Assembly: GCA_003024785.1 (NCBI GenBank)
Contig: PUQB01000908.1
Location: 1 to 64,000, forward strand
Direction: 5' to 3'
DNA: 64,000 bases
DNA from: Selaginella tamariscina
Lineage: Eukaryota > Streptophyta > Lycopodiopsida > Selaginellales > Selaginellaceae
Shown: in pieces, positions 10,331 to 23,356 of the stretch
Layout: each line of letters opens with the position of its first letter
Position numbering within the stretch: position 1 is the stretch's first letter
Position numbers and translations under genes: made by a program
Notes under the pieces: model-generated
The model's input: the letters and a program-made list of their open reading frames with translations, nothing else
What the model was told of the DNA's origin: nothing
The model's database searches: none

Positions 10331-11007
10331 ATATTGAACAGCCTTATAATTTAGGTGACAAATTAATTCTGGTTAGTTTTATTTTTCTGTTAATAAAATT
10401 TAAAAAAACCATTTCAATGTTTTTATTTACATGCCCAAAAGTAACTATTCTACCCTACAAGAAAAACATTCGATGGTAGACAGAGACGATGCTTATGCCC
10501 AAACAAAATTTATTGGCTCGTAAAGACTCTAGTTACAAAGAATTATGGAAACAAGATATACTCCATAAAGCATAAAGCTAAACGGGATGCTTGAAGACGA
10601 TGGAGAACAGCATGTTTCAATTGCAAGAGTACCAGAAATTTAAATGTAAATTTGTCATGTAAAAGCTTTAATTTATAGTTTTTTTTTAATCTCTTCATAT
10701 TGCCTTTGGCCCAAGGTATCCTTCAGTCGTCGTTGTAGCGCTTGTGTAAAGTTAGTTACACTTTAATACGTTATTTCCAAGAAATAAAAGAAAGAGGAAA
10801 ACAGAACAAAGTGATGGAGGCTCAGTCTGATCCATCTCCCAGTTCCAGCCACATTTTCTTGTTAAAACTAGGTTTCTATTAGCCATTATTAAATACGTGG
10901 CAAAGCTAGAAATTCTAACCTAGCCCTCAATGCACTTAAAAGCTGAGTACAGATAATTCACAAGCTTTTAAGAACATAATAATAATGATAATATCAACAT
11001 GTATATT
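10331..11007. other. Intergenic region between CRN-like stop and LEA-like gene, unit 1
   Basis: About 680 bp with mixed composition. It must serve as 3' flank of the CRN-like gene and as promoter of the co-oriented LEA-like gene. No further coding sequence is recognised. Confidence 0.55.
10894..10901. promoter_or_regulatory. ABRE-like TACGTGGC upstream of LEA copy 1
   Basis: TACGTGGC matches the classical abscisic-acid response element core (ACGTGGC) of plant LEA/rab promoters. It lies ~775 bp upstream of the LEA ATG and ~110 bp before the CRN-like stop codon. It is conserved in units 1-4 and lost with a deletion in unit 5. Confidence 0.4.
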
Positions 11008-11788
11008 TTAGAATATTATATCAAGTAGATCCGGTTCATAAACTTTTTTCCCAACCTTTCGCAGCTTGAAGTAGTTGCTGAAATTATGCCGCACAATCTT
11101 CCCTCTCTTCTCATCGACTTCGAGCTCATCTTCCACCTTGAAGAATGCGTCGCACATCTTCTCCAGCTCAGCGGAGACCCGTCCCTGTCCCTGTCCCTGA
11201 TCTCAGGACAAACAGAAGAGACTTTAAGGCAAATGACACCGTAAAATGAATGACATACCTGCAGGAATGGGAATCGTACACCCCGAAGAACGAGCACCTT
11301 TGAATCCTCAGTTATATCCACCTGAAAACAACACAGTAGAACCAACAGCAGTTTTGAATCGTGCTATACCTCATGCTCAACAGCTGCTTTCCCCTTGACG
11401 TGAAGGTACAAGCCGCACTCGTCTCCAAGCTTGATTTCCTCCTGCTTTGCCACAGTGGTCCGCTGCTTCTTGAGAGGCCTAAAAAAAACAACAGTCGCGA
11501 TCGAGTGTAAACTCAAATCAAACTGACCTGCCCTCGTCAAAATGTTCCATGAGGCCGGGCTCCCAGAGCTCTTGGAGCTCTTCAGCTTCATCCTCATCAG
11601 CAAGTTCTTTATTTTTTAAACGCGCAACCTTCGCTGCAGCTCTTTCCGGGGGAGGGCTGCAAAGAAAAGAATGAATGCAGCTGAGATACACGGGAGAGAA
11701 ACAAGCTTACCCGTCATGCTTGAAAGTACTTGCCTGCTCGGGCCTGAAGTCCAAAATAAAACATTTAAGTTTTGATTTAACACAATGA

Positions 11789-11842
11789 CAACAAACATAC
11801 TTGCTGGTCTCCGCCCAACAAACATACTTGCTGGTCTCCGCC
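11789..11842 (-). repeat. 27-bp tandem duplication spanning the exon 4 splice donor, copy 1
   Basis: Two adjacent 27-bp copies (11789-11815 and 11816-11842) each contain ACCAGCAA|GTATGT on the minus strand, so exon 4 has two possible donors 27 nt apart in the same frame. The unduplicated state is seen at about 36297-36325. Confidence 0.85.
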
Positions 11843-13016
11843 TCTGTGGACTTGCTTGTTTCTTCTTTTTCTTTGACCTTCGGGGTCCTGGAAAAAACAA
11901 ACTGAAGTTGGCACTGAGGCAAGAACACAAGCTTACCAGGAGGAAAGACATGCTAAAAGCTTTTCAGCTTTCACAGCATCGGCTTGCCTGTTTCGGATCT
12001 GAACAGGCACAGCTCGCATCCGACCTGGATCCAGTTGGTACTTGCCATCCGGTCCTGGAACGAGCCAGGGCAACAGAACGTCGAACCCCGCTTGGTTTCT
12101 TTGCGGGATGGAGGAACATGAAACGGTTGAAAAAAATAAGCCTTTGGCCGTCACCTTGCGGCTACAGAGCACCGACAGGAAGCTGGCCAGGGGCACCGGG
12201 TGGCTATACATCTCGTGCTCCCCAGACTGCTTGAGCCTGCAACAATGATGCATGGCCAGCAGCAGCAGCCTCCCCACAATCTCTCCTGTGGCCCCTCCAC
12301 AACAAAGGCTTGCTTCAATACCCACCCATGCTTTGGAGAAGAAGAACCAGCACCTCCACATTGGCCAAGATCTGACCCGCCGCCTCGCCCAGGATCGGCT
12401 CTATCACGTCAGCAGTGAAGATACGCTCCCGATCCCCACTTACGTGACTCACACTGCGCATATGGCCAGCCACCATGTGTTGGGCGAGGTCCGCCCACGC
12501 AGCCACCTCCAACCCGGCCACCACCCCGATGATGGCCGTTGCCATTGCCTGAATGATCATGCTCTTTTCTGGTGGGACCTCCGTCTTTTCCAGACTCACC
12601 AGAGACACCCGTTCAACAGCTTCTGGCTGGCGAACTTCACTGCACCCTTCAGGGACACATTGTTTCCAAACAGAGCACGCCAGAGCGGGCGCCCATCTTG
12701 AAGAGCTCCCTTATAAAGTCTTCCGAAACAGCAGCCACATCCTTCTGCTCCGACATCAGGCGCTTCAGCTTGTCCGGCTCCCTGTGCGCGCTTCCCACCA
12801 TCCACACGGGCTGAAAAAACTTAGCCGCTGGATCCACACCCGCGCGCTCGGATCGAACATTCTGTGTGGGAAAATAAGACCTAGCTTTCCTGCTGTGTCA
12901 GCCACCAGACCGAAGAGCTTCCTATGGTGGGGTATCGCCGAGAAGAACCTCCTAAAAGCCAAGAACGAACCTGGCCGCTCCTTGAACAAGGAGGCGGCTT
13001 CATCCAGACAGAAGAC

Positions 13017-13131
13017 GACCTTCCTTTCCACGACCTCCCTTTCCACGACCCCTTTCCACGACCTCCCTTTCCACGACCTTCCTTTCCACGATCCCTTTCC
13101 ACGACCTCCCTTTCCACGACTCCCTTTCCAG
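13017..13131 (-). repeat. 15-bp coding minisatellite, copy 1
   Basis: Tandem GACCTCCCTTTCCAC-type units just before Walker B of the CRN-like gene. Unit lengths here are irregular compared with those at 96-215. Confidence 0.9.
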
Positions 13132-14262
13132 TGTGAAGACTCCGCTCAGCTTGCCGTCAATCCATTTCCGCAGTTGATCAGGATTCCACTGCTCTCCGGG
13201 AGCAGGAGACTGGTGAGGCACTGTTCGAGTCACGTCCTCCTTGAGTTCCTTGTAACTGGTAACACAATGTCAGCCCAAAACTACAGGAATTCCAATTGAG
13301 ATACCTCTGGGACACCTCCTTGTGGAATGACTCCTGCGCCTCCTTCCACTTCTCCGGGTTTTGTCCCTCCTTGGGGAATGACGCCTGCGTCTCCCTCCAC
13401 TCCTCCGGGCTTGCGTCCTTTATCTGCAAGAGGATGGCGGCCACCCATGCCGCAATGCAGCGGGGGTCGTTGGTATCGGAAGTCAGCACGTCGGCAACTG
13501 CACTTCGCCCGGGGACGCCCGTCGCGCCGGGGCTCATAAACGAAACGTACGCGACGTGGAAGCCTTTGGTAGCCAGCTCCTGGATCGATCTCGACTTCCC
13601 CCAACCCGAACTCTGCAGCGCCATCGTCCAGGCGGCATGATGTGTGTCAAGCGCCCACTCATTCATGTAGCCATCCACAACACCCCCGAGATAGTCCACA
13701 ACACGCAGAGGATCTTGGTACACTAGGTTCCACCCTCGGGACAGGGCTTCCTTCACACTCCCTGCGACTTGTTCTTGCTCCTCCACCGGAGGAGGACTCG
13801 GGGGAGTTACCAGCAGGAGAGGCTGCACCGGTTCAGCTGCAGCGGCAGCTCTATCTGCCCATTCTTTGTCAGATTCTCGCATCGCAAACCTGCACCTCCG
13901 TAATCGCTTTATACAATGTCCGCGTCGCTCTTAGCACCTCAGCACTGCCCTCCCCTCATCAATTCTAGCATTCCAATCGAGCAACCAACGTCGAATGGAT
14001 GTGCCGGCGGGGAATGGGGGCGGCTCAGGCGCAGAGTTGATCTCCTCCAGCGCTTGACGCAGGCGCGCCGGGAGTGCTGTGAATGGAGAGCGAGAGAGAG
14101 AGAGATAATCAGTCAGTCGGAGCTAGAAGGTTCTAAGCGCATACCGCAGAGATAGACGTTTTGTTCGGGCAGAAACTTGCCGCAGCCATACTTCGCCTCC
14201 AGCTTCTCTGGCGTGAAGCTGCTTTCTTCAGGAGGGTGATCGTGCCGCAAGACTCTCACCAT

Positions 14263-17200
14263 CTGCGAGAGGAAAACCTAGTAGAAGGAACTAGGGTAAT
14301 TTCAAACAGTGCGGGATGAATCGGAACCCACGTCAGGAAAGTGATGGCAGCATGTGGGCTGAGATGAGATTAGAGAATTGGGGCGGTGGCGGAGCGATCA
14401 GCTACCATTCCCGGGGGAAAGAAAAGGGCGTCGTTTAGGGCCTAGAGCGCAAATTAATTTGAATGACTGTAAAATTTCACTACAAAACGTAGATCTTCTT
14501 ATGTATTAAGGAGTGCCTAATTAAGTAAGGCAATCAAAATTAAAAATATCCTTGATATTTTTTAGCCTTCATGTTAGTTAAAATTAAAGTTACGTGTTTT
14601 AACCTACAACTTTTACAATACAGTAGAACCTGTCTAAATTAAACCTGTATAAATTAAAACCCTCTTTAAATTAAATAAAATTATAGTCCCACTGTATTAT
14701 ATTTTATTTTTTTTACTCTCCCTTATTTAAAACCCTCTCTAAATTAAATATTATTTCTAGTCCTAACACGTTTAATTTATACATGTTCTACTGTATCGAA
14801 AAACACCGAGGGGGTTCACTTAGTATAAATGGTCCAGACCATGTGCATCCATAATGTTAAAAGTTTATGCTGTGTGCTCTCTGACATATTGAACAGTACA
14901 CTACTCCAATAGGTTATCAACTTGTGATATCTGAAATAGTTTTGTGCTGCATGGCACATGATGACAGGTGGCTTAGCATGTGTAGCATTTTCTTGTGGAC
15001 ACGTGTTCACCGTTAGTTTATGATGTTTTTGGTATTATATTTATGTTTTTAATATCGATTTTGCCATATTTCCAACTGAATCATTTATGCTATATTTTTA
15101 AAATTCGAATTTTACAAATAAATTTATTTAGTTATGCTTGAACACAGTATATACTTTAAATACACATTGTGAGGGTGTGTTGAGAATCCTGATTGCCTGC
15201 ATACAAATACATATGGATGTACTTGATACATGAGTATAAATGGGTGATAATCCCGCCAAAGGACAGAACATGGACTCTGACCAAGGACAGGAACCAGACT
15301 CCAAGTCCTAAGTTGGCCAACCTGCGCGCACGCCCGTGTGTGTGTGTGTGGTGTGTGTGTGTGTGTATAGAGAGAGAGGGGAAATGGAAACTAATTTCAA
15401 CCACAACGAGGATAGAGATTTCTTTAAACAATCGGTCTCTTCTGTGTTTGCTCACATGATACAATGTGTGTGTGTGTGTTAAAATAATAAATCTGTATTC
15501 TCGGCCGGTGCTGAAGGTTTCAATGATGGGCAAATGATTTCACTACGGACGGATGGTTACCACTAAGTGTACATAGTCTTGCTAGTGATCGTGATATGCC
15601 CTATGGAAAATGACATAAGTAGTGGGAATGATCTTACAAAAAAAGAAACAATATAAAATAAATAAAACAGTAAATCATCTGTTTCACAAAAAAGAAATTT
15701 AATTATATGTCCTTTGGAATTAAAATATTGTGGGTACATGTGTTTATTTGACAATAATATTCTTTATTAAATTGATAAGTGTCTTGTGTGAACAAGACTT
15801 TGAAACAGTAATTATGATTATTTATAAATAAATATCATGATTTGTCAAGAACTTCAAATCATTGATATTAGGAGTATTGGATGACATTAACAAAAGAATT
15901 TAAAATAGTTATTTTCTTATAAATATTATGTTGAATACTTAAATGAGTGATAATGCAAATATACACCTAACATAATGCTCATGGCCATAATAATTATAAT
16001 GTGTTTAAATTTTTCGTTAAGTGGTAGTGTGGATTGACAATAATGAATTATATTGACATGCAAGCCGTTAAAGCTAATGTAGTTTACCCAAAGCAACATT
16101 AAAAAATTAATACAAAATTAATTTAATATCAAGGTCACCACCATTTTAAGCATATTATGTATATACATATGCCATATAAGACACATTGTGTATTGGAAGA
16201 ATAACGTAGACATTTTGGATTCTTATTTGAAACTTTAAGTTTCGTTGTTGCAATACTTAGGAGTTGCAATATCGGAGCCTAGGTAGTGTACATTTAACAA
16301 AAGATTGACATCAATTTAAAAACAAGAATAAATGAAGTAATGTCAGGTGTGTTCATTATATATCAAAATAGCTATATATATTAATATGATACATATATAT
16401 TCATTATTAATGTTAATGAAGCAAATTTTTAGACTTTAAAAATCCTTAAATACCATATGCAGTACAACATTATAAAGATTGATAACTTCATCCTTAATGA
16501 AGTAAACTTTATATTGTTGTGTTTATATAATATATACATATATATAACTTTCTTGTTTTATTTTAACATTAATAATTTGTGAAATGTAAATAACAATGCA
16601 ACATTAAAGAACTTTAATTGTTAATTGAATGTTATATTCTTATTCAAGTAATTTAAAGTTTTTACTTATTTATATATTTATAAAATGTTTTGGTATTTCT
16701 TTCATTATTAAGTGTTTATTTTATTATGTATGGAATGCCTAGATAAGCATATTCATGTATATGCCTACATTGTGTGTGTATACATGTGTGCACCTCTCTC
16801 TTATGTAATTTTACATGTATGATATGTCTTTTTTTTTTATATATCTAGACTTTTAAATATATGCATAAATTTAAAAATCTCTCTTTCTCTCTCTCTCACA
16901 CACACATACTATTCTTATATAACATACATAATATTTAATATTTATTTATATAATCTCATACATTTCTATAGTGATGAAAAGAAGCCAAATATAACTATAT
17001 AAATAATTATACATATTTAATGTGAAAGTAAAAAATGTACAAACCCCATGTTTAATTAATCATTCACATTGACCAACAAACTAAATAGTAGAATTACTAT
17101 GTATTTACTAATAAAGCATTTTTATATATTTTGTTGTGCTTGTCTTTCCAACTGTAGAGTTAAAGTCTAGATTTTTTATTAATTTGAATTATGTGCAAGT

Positions 17201-17914
17201 AAGTTGCAAACTCAACTCTTAAGTCATAATATCAATAGTTGTCACATATGTCTCATGCAACACAAGTTTCTTCAAAACCTTGTGAACAGATTCTAAATAT
17301 TCTTGATACATACTTGTTTTATGTGTGATGTCATTAGTGTTAGCAATCTCATCCTATCTACTAACATATCTTCTAAAAGATTTGTGCTTCTAAGTTGATG
17401 AGAGAAGTGGCTTATATTCATTAAATTCAAGTTGATAAGCACTCACATATTGTGCAAGTTGGAAAACTAACAATTGCATACTAGGGTTATACATATAACA
17501 AGCTTGTGCCACTTTCGAGTCACCCCTTTTTTCTTATGAAGATATTATTGATATAAACTTGTGATGTGCATAGCTTTGACTTATTTGTAGCATGGCCAAA
17601 TTTAATGATTTTATCTTTCTAAGACTTAACTTTTGCAAAATGTTCCTACTTCTTATATTATAACAAGCTGTATAATTCCTGAAAGGTACTCACCATTCAA
17701 AGCATAAAATTATTTTTATGAATGTTACTTTTGTGTCCCAACATGTCGACATGTTACACCTAGTTATTTACAACAATGTGCTTAATGGTATAATGAAATT
17801 TTGGGACACTCAACGAGTGGTTATATGGTTGGGTTTTAATAAGATATTGGTATCAAGCTAGGAGCAAGTGAAGTAAGGCCAGGTGCATTTCATTATCTCT
17901 CCTAATAGTTATTT

Positions 17915-17948
<34 letters not shown>

Positions 17949-18082
17949 TAATTGATGTTAATGAAGCAAATTTTCACGCTTTGAAAATTTATGAAGATTA
18001 TATACACTGCAACATTATAAAGATTAGTAACCGCATCCATAATAAGTAAATTTTTTATACATGTCAATGCTGTCTTTATGTG

Positions 18083-18153
<71 letters not shown>

Positions 18154-19366
18154 TTCCTTATTTTAACATTAACAATTTGTAAAATGCTAGTAGTGATGCA
18201 AAATTAAAGATCGTTTAATTGTTAATTGAATGACAAAAATATACGAATTTTTATAATAAAAGAATTTATTTCAATTTACATCACTAATGATATAATTCAA
18301 AAATCTTTAAGAATATACCATTATTATTATTGAAAATTATAAGATTATGACATGGATATTAAGAATTTTCCCATGGGATGTGTAATAAAACTGAAAAATA
18401 TAATTATATGTACAATATGACATTCCTTATTTGATTTGTGTAATGACTTTCTTTAATAGAGAGGGTATATTACATTTATAAGCTTGGGTAAATACATGTG
18501 TAACATACCCTTATACAACATCACTAACATAAACAATAATGATGTAGAAGTATTCATTTTATTTATTTATTTATTTATTCTTAATCTCAAAATATTTTAA
18601 GAATATCCTTGGCACCTAAGACAAATATTCATTTAGAATTTCTTTTATTATTTTCATTTGTTTATGTTTAATATATTATATAAACTTTAGAACGCTTATA
18701 TATGTAAATACATGCATACTTACATAAATTTCTATAATATATTCTAAATATACCATATATAAAATAAGTGAAGATCTTATGATTTTCTTTTATAAATAAT
18801 TAATATATACTAATACAGTAAATGATTCTTCTACACTTACATAATGTAAATACATATATAATTTGTATATATATGTATGTATGTATATATTTATTTTAAT
18901 AAGATTTTGTCATAATTACATTTTTACTATGTTGAGTGTTAATATGAATCATTCATGCATGTTGAAATAAATTGTACATCCATTTTGTGATGCTTAATAA
19001 CAATAAAGATATAATGTCTTCATGAATTTACTCTTATGTGTTTATCATCATTAGTTTCATATTAAGTTTTCTTATTTAAATGTTTAATATAAATTTATTA
19101 CTGAGGTCATATTATATAAAACTATAAATAATTGTCACATTCTTACTTCATTAATTTAATATTTTAATTGATAAAACATTATGCATGTTGCAATTTGTAA
19201 TATCTTATTATCTTTACACTCAATTGTTAACGAAGCTTAACTACAAAATAAAAAATTATAATTATTATAAAAAGTAATATATTATACATAGTATACCAAT
19301 ATTATGTAAAAACTACTCTATTAAATATTATTAATAATACAAATATGAACACATACACATTTTAAC
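14263..19366. other. AT-rich non-coding DNA, unit 2
   Basis: Upstream flank of CRN-like copy 1. It carries the pogo-like MITE (14621-14793) and a ~25-bp segment before it (about 14468-14492) that units 1, 3, 4 and 5 lack. GT arrays lie at about 15336-15366 and 15464-15479, and TA arrays at about 17921-17944 and 18087-18152. The Harbinger-type insertion of unit 1 is absent. No coding sequence seen. Confidence 0.8.
14621..14793. mobile_element. pogo/Emigrant-like MITE, unit 2
   Basis: A 173-bp AT-rich element begins CAGTAGAACCTGTCTAAATT. Its right end, read on the other strand, is CAGTAGAACATGTATAAATT, so the inverted repeats are about 22 bp with two mismatches. It is flanked by TA (14619-14620 and 14794-14795). 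CAGTA-AACCT...TAAATTAA ends with TA duplication are typical of plant pogo-like MITEs (Emigrant/Lemi1 type, Tc1/mariner superfamily). Units 1, 3, 4 and 5 have the uninterrupted site ACAATATCATCGATGAAG. There is no coding capacity. Confidence 0.85.
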
Positions 19367-21092
19367 CCAAAGGGCCAACACGTGGCAACACATGGCTGCC
19401 AGGTGGCCATTTGGCGTCATCACCCTGTGTGAGCAACGCTAAGTTTCCCAGAACAACCCCAACGACCCTAGGGTTAGACTCTAATGCCCAAGTGGACAGG
19501 AGACTTAGGGTTTAGCCTAAGTCTCCCTAGAGTGTCTACCCCCAAAACCCTTGAGGGATAACCCTAGTTGATTTAGGGTTTAGCCTAAGTCTCCCTAGAG
19601 TGTCTGCCCCCAAAACCCTTGAGGGATAACCCTAGTTGACTTAGGGTCTTGCCCTAGAAGACCTAGAAGGCTCATGCCCTAACCCCCATCATGTTCCACA
19701 CATACCCCTAGACAGAGCTAAGGCATCGTCACTTACCCTTGAGAATCACCCTCATCCGGGAGTACAACCCCTTTAGGGCGACAAGGGGTACCCTGAACCA
19801 CGACTAACCCCTAAGGGTTTGAGTGGCCAAGTTATACCCTAGACCTAGCTAGTACTTAATGAGGACACGAGTGTGCGCCGTAGGCGAACACGAGTGTCTT
19901 GCTAAGCAAACTCCCTAAGGCTAGGTTTGGGATAACCCTAAGCACATGACCTTGCGAGTGCCTCACGAAAGGGCTCCTGCTAACATGTTTAGGTTGTTCA
20001 ACCCTTGAATTCCAAGGAGAACACTCCCCTAGCCAAGTGTGCCAAAGCACACCTATTATGAGACCTAACCTCCCTTGAGCGGATGCCCAAGGCTTAGCAC
20101 CCTAGTGCAAGCACAAGCATGTCTGTTTGCTAAAGTATCCAACCCCTTGGCGACAAGCCCATGACATAACCCCAAAGGGCGTGCCTCAGGCGTTGTACCA
20201 TGTGACGTTTAGCCCAGTGTCACATCTCCATGTGACACTGCCTTCCCCGATGTGGGCTATCATGCCATAGCCCTTAGATTCAAGAGTTGCACCAAGTACC
20301 ACAAACGTGGCTCCTAAATGCCAACTCTAGAACCCCTCTATGAACCCTCAGGAACCAAGTCACGTGAACCTGTCAAACAAGATCCCACGCCCACAGTTGG
20401 ACAAGGACACGGATGTGCCTTGCTTGGCCGTGAGTGCTACTAGCTTGACGTGGAGGAGGAGGCTGGAGACAAGCCTCAACCTCTGCCTCTTGGAACGTGC
20501 ATTCCGACAAGACCTCCCAGGCATGGATTCGCCAACGTTAAGGGTAAGCTACCCCGAAGGTGGGACGTACCCCTGGCATCTGGAAGTTAGGCGGCACAAC
20601 AGAGGGTTGTGCCTTGATGACACAAGCTAGAGCTTGCACCGGGAGAAGAGTAACGAGCTCAGTCATGAACCCAGGAACCCTCGCTCCTATATACTACCTT
20701 ATTTATGTGACAGAGGCCCCCCCCCTTTTTTCCTGTTTACATAAGTGGGCTAGCACTGAAATCTCATTCCCAGAGGGAACATACTTGGTGAGTTATCCAT
20801 CAACCCCTAAACCCTAACCTGTCAAACCTAGGGGTATTTCTAAGCATATCCGACATGCCGAACTCACCGGAACTAGCCATTAATCCAACCGGGACACGGA
20901 AAACGAGGGTAAGAGTTTTTAGAAGGTAAGTGCTACCTTCGCTTAGAGTTTCTCGAGATATCTAAGGACAGCCGGCCGGACTACCCCTAAACACCTAAGT
21001 GCACTAAGCGGGGCTGTTTCTCACTACATCTAGGGCTTGTCAACATAGTACAGTAGGTAACAACAGTCAACGTCCAAAGTAAAGAGGAGTCA
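19367..21092. repeat. GC-richer non-coding block, unit 2
   Basis: Same block as at 7019-8746, including the 68-bp duplication (19502-19637). Its left edge differs slightly: TTTAACCCAAAGGGCC here against CATACCAAAGGGCC elsewhere. Confidence 0.6.
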
Positions 21093-21839
21093 TAATAAAA
21101 ACTATGACACACATGTATATGTGCACATGCATATGTTTATGTGGCATTTTATAAGCTTTTTACTTATTTTAGTATATTTTATCATTCTTAATCATTTATA
21201 TTAAATATATTTAATTGTTTTATTATTATTATTATTATTTGTAATATGCATGTAAATGATAGTAAAGAAGCTCTTTATTGATGTAATTAATTATAAATCA
21301 ACTTAAACTTTGATTTATAAGAATATTAATAAGTAAAATATATTGTGTTTGGTGTTGTGCAAAGGATTTAATAAGGATAAATAAATTGAACATATAAAAA
21401 TTAGTCTTGGTTTCAATTTCAATCTATTGCATATTATAAAGATTAATAATTATTCATAATATCTTCTTAATATTTAATTATTTTTCCTTTTTCATTTTTG
21501 AATTTGTATTTATAATAGTAATAAGCTTTAGAATTCACTTCCTCTTATTAATTTAAAAAAAAAAGAATTAATAAATAAATCAATATGGTGTTATATTGAT
21601 AATTTAGAAACGTATTATAAATTGAGCTTTAACTTATTAAATATACACATAATCATATTAATTAAAAACATAAAATTAAAAAGAAAAAAAGAAATGACAT
21701 ATACATGTATGTCTTATTAAACAAACATACATAGAGTGAATTAACTCATATGATTTTTTAAGTTCGAATGTAAAAAAAAACCTTATGTTTATAACACACC
21801 TACACATAAACAAATTGAAATGTAGTCACTCACCTAATT
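21093..21839. other. AT-rich non-coding spacer, unit 2
   Basis: Same spacer as at 8747-9491, with a (TTA)n run and nothing coding. Confidence 0.7.
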
Positions 21840-22468
21840 TTATAAGCATTGAAATAAGCATTTATTAAGTAATTTTTTTTTATTTTTATTTATTTTTGTT
21901 AAAATCGATATCAATTTTAGTATGTACATGCATGTCTCCCTTGTCTTCTCAGCATCTCTCTCCTTCCCCCTCTCCCTGGCTCCAGCGAGTGCCTCCCTTG
22001 TCTTCTCAGCACTCTCCTTCGTCTTTTCACCCATCTACGTTCACCAAAAGAACCTACGTTAGATACACATATGCATGTGCGTGCGTGTGTGAGTGAGTGA
22101 GAGAGAGAGAGTTCCTGAGACAAATTCCTCTGCTGGTTCCTCCATAAAAGTCACTTTAAATACTGAACTTTAATAACATATTTACATTTAAATTTATATA
22201 CATAACATATACTTACCTGCTGGAAAAAACCACCAGTTTGTTCTTTGGACTGCTGAGTCTTCTCTTTCGTAGCCTGAGAAGCATTGCTTGCAGAATCCTT
22301 AGCATGGCCCATCTTCTCCTGAGCTGACCCTTTAACCTCCTAATTTTGAATTTTAAATAACATAGAAACAAAATTAATACATTTAAAATTGATATTAATA
22401 AAAAATTAAAAATTCACCTCTTTCTTCTGACCAGCCTCATCCATCTTCTCCTCAGCAGTTCCCTCCAT
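21840..22468 (-). CDS. LEA-like (group 3) protein, copy 2 (best-preserved form)
   Basis: Exon A 22418-22468 (17 codons), exon B 22217-22339 (41 codons) and exon C 22034 down to the stop at 21840 (64 codons) are joined in phase 0, for about 122 residues. Exon C is open here: GEKTKESAEKTREALAGARE followed by RGKERDAEKTRE, then a hydrophobic/basic tail that may instead be intron sequence (possible donor CAT|GTACAT). The protein is hydrophilic and rich in A, K, E, T and Q, with 11-mer-like amphipathic heptads and no signal peptide or membrane helix in the LEA part. It is co-oriented with the CRN-like gene ~890 bp upstream and duplicated together with it. Other Lys/Glu-rich proteins cannot be excluded. 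Confidence 0.65.
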
Positions 22469-22639
22469 CTCCTGATATAATATGTTAATTAGTGACACAT
22501 ACTGCACTCTCTCTCTTACACACGCACGCACGCACGCACTAATTTTACCTCTTTGTTTTGTAATAAATTTATTAATATGTAATGCAACTACTCAGTAATG
22601 GTTGAAAACTTATTAAACAGGAATATACAACTTACCTTG

Positions 22640-23356
22640 CCCACAACCGGCAGAAGATTTTTGCTCAAATTTTAACCCGATATTGAACAGCCTTATAATT
22701 TAGGTGACAAATTAATTCTGGTTAGTTTTATTTTTCTGTTAATAAAATTTAAAAAAAACCATTTCAATGTTTTTATTTACATGCCCAAAAGTAACTATTC
22801 TACCCTACAAGAAAAACATTCGATGGTAGACAGAGACGATGCTTATGCCCAAACAAAATTTATTGGCTCGTAAAGACTCTAGTTACAAAGAATTATGGAA
22901 ACAAGATATACTCCATAAAGCATAAAGCTAAACGGGATGCTTGAAGACGATGGAGAACAGCATGTTTCAATTGCAAGAGTACCAGAAATTTAAATGTAAA
23001 TTTGTCATGTAAAAGCTTTAATTTATAGTTTTTTTTTAATCTCTTCATATTGCCTTTGGCCCAAGGTATCCTTCAGTCGTCGTTGTAGCGCTTGTGTAAA
23101 GTTAGTTACACTTTAATACGTTATTTCCAAGAAATAAAAGAAAGAGGAAAACAGAACAAAGTGATGGAGGCTCAGTCTGATCCATCTCCCAGTTCCAGCC
23201 ACATTTTTTGTTAAAACTAGGTTTCTATTAGCCATTATTAAATACGTGGCAAAGCTAGAAATTCTAACCTAGCCCTCAATGCACTTAAAAGCTGAGTACA
23301 GATAATTCACAAGCTTTTAAGAACATAATAATAATGATAATATCAACATGTATATT
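22640..23356. other. Intergenic region, LEA copy 2 promoter side
   Basis: From the probable LEA leader exon to the CRN-like stop codon. Same content as unit 1; no additional gene seen. Confidence 0.5.
23243..23250. promoter_or_regulatory. ABRE-like TACGTGGC, unit 2
   Basis: Same element and position relative to LEA copy 2 as in unit 1. Confidence 0.4.

Larger units (their letters stand above)
11008..14262 (-). pseudogene. CRN-like NTPase/REase gene, copy 1 (disrupted in several places)
   Basis: The same nine-exon minus-strand gene described in full at 47658-50969. All parts are recognisable: the N-terminal region, P-loop SSGWGKSR, minisatellite (13017-13131), VVFCLDEA Walker B, the ADTAGKLGLIFP strand, the REase-like GFDVLLPW...PVQIRNR, and a C-terminal tail ending PDLLDIIF. 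Relative to sister copies the frame is interrupted in roughly four or more places, and a short stretch of the REase-proximal region is missing. It ends ~890 bp upstream of the co-oriented LEA-like start. Some interruptions may be assembly errors, since sister copies are nearly identical. Confidence 0.7.

Noticed and set aside
12553-13299. Plus-strand open frame covering the minisatellite
   Set aside because: Shadow of the coding minus strand. The Ser-Thr-Thr / Phe-His-Asp-Leu-Pro repeats are just the other strand of the 15-bp units.
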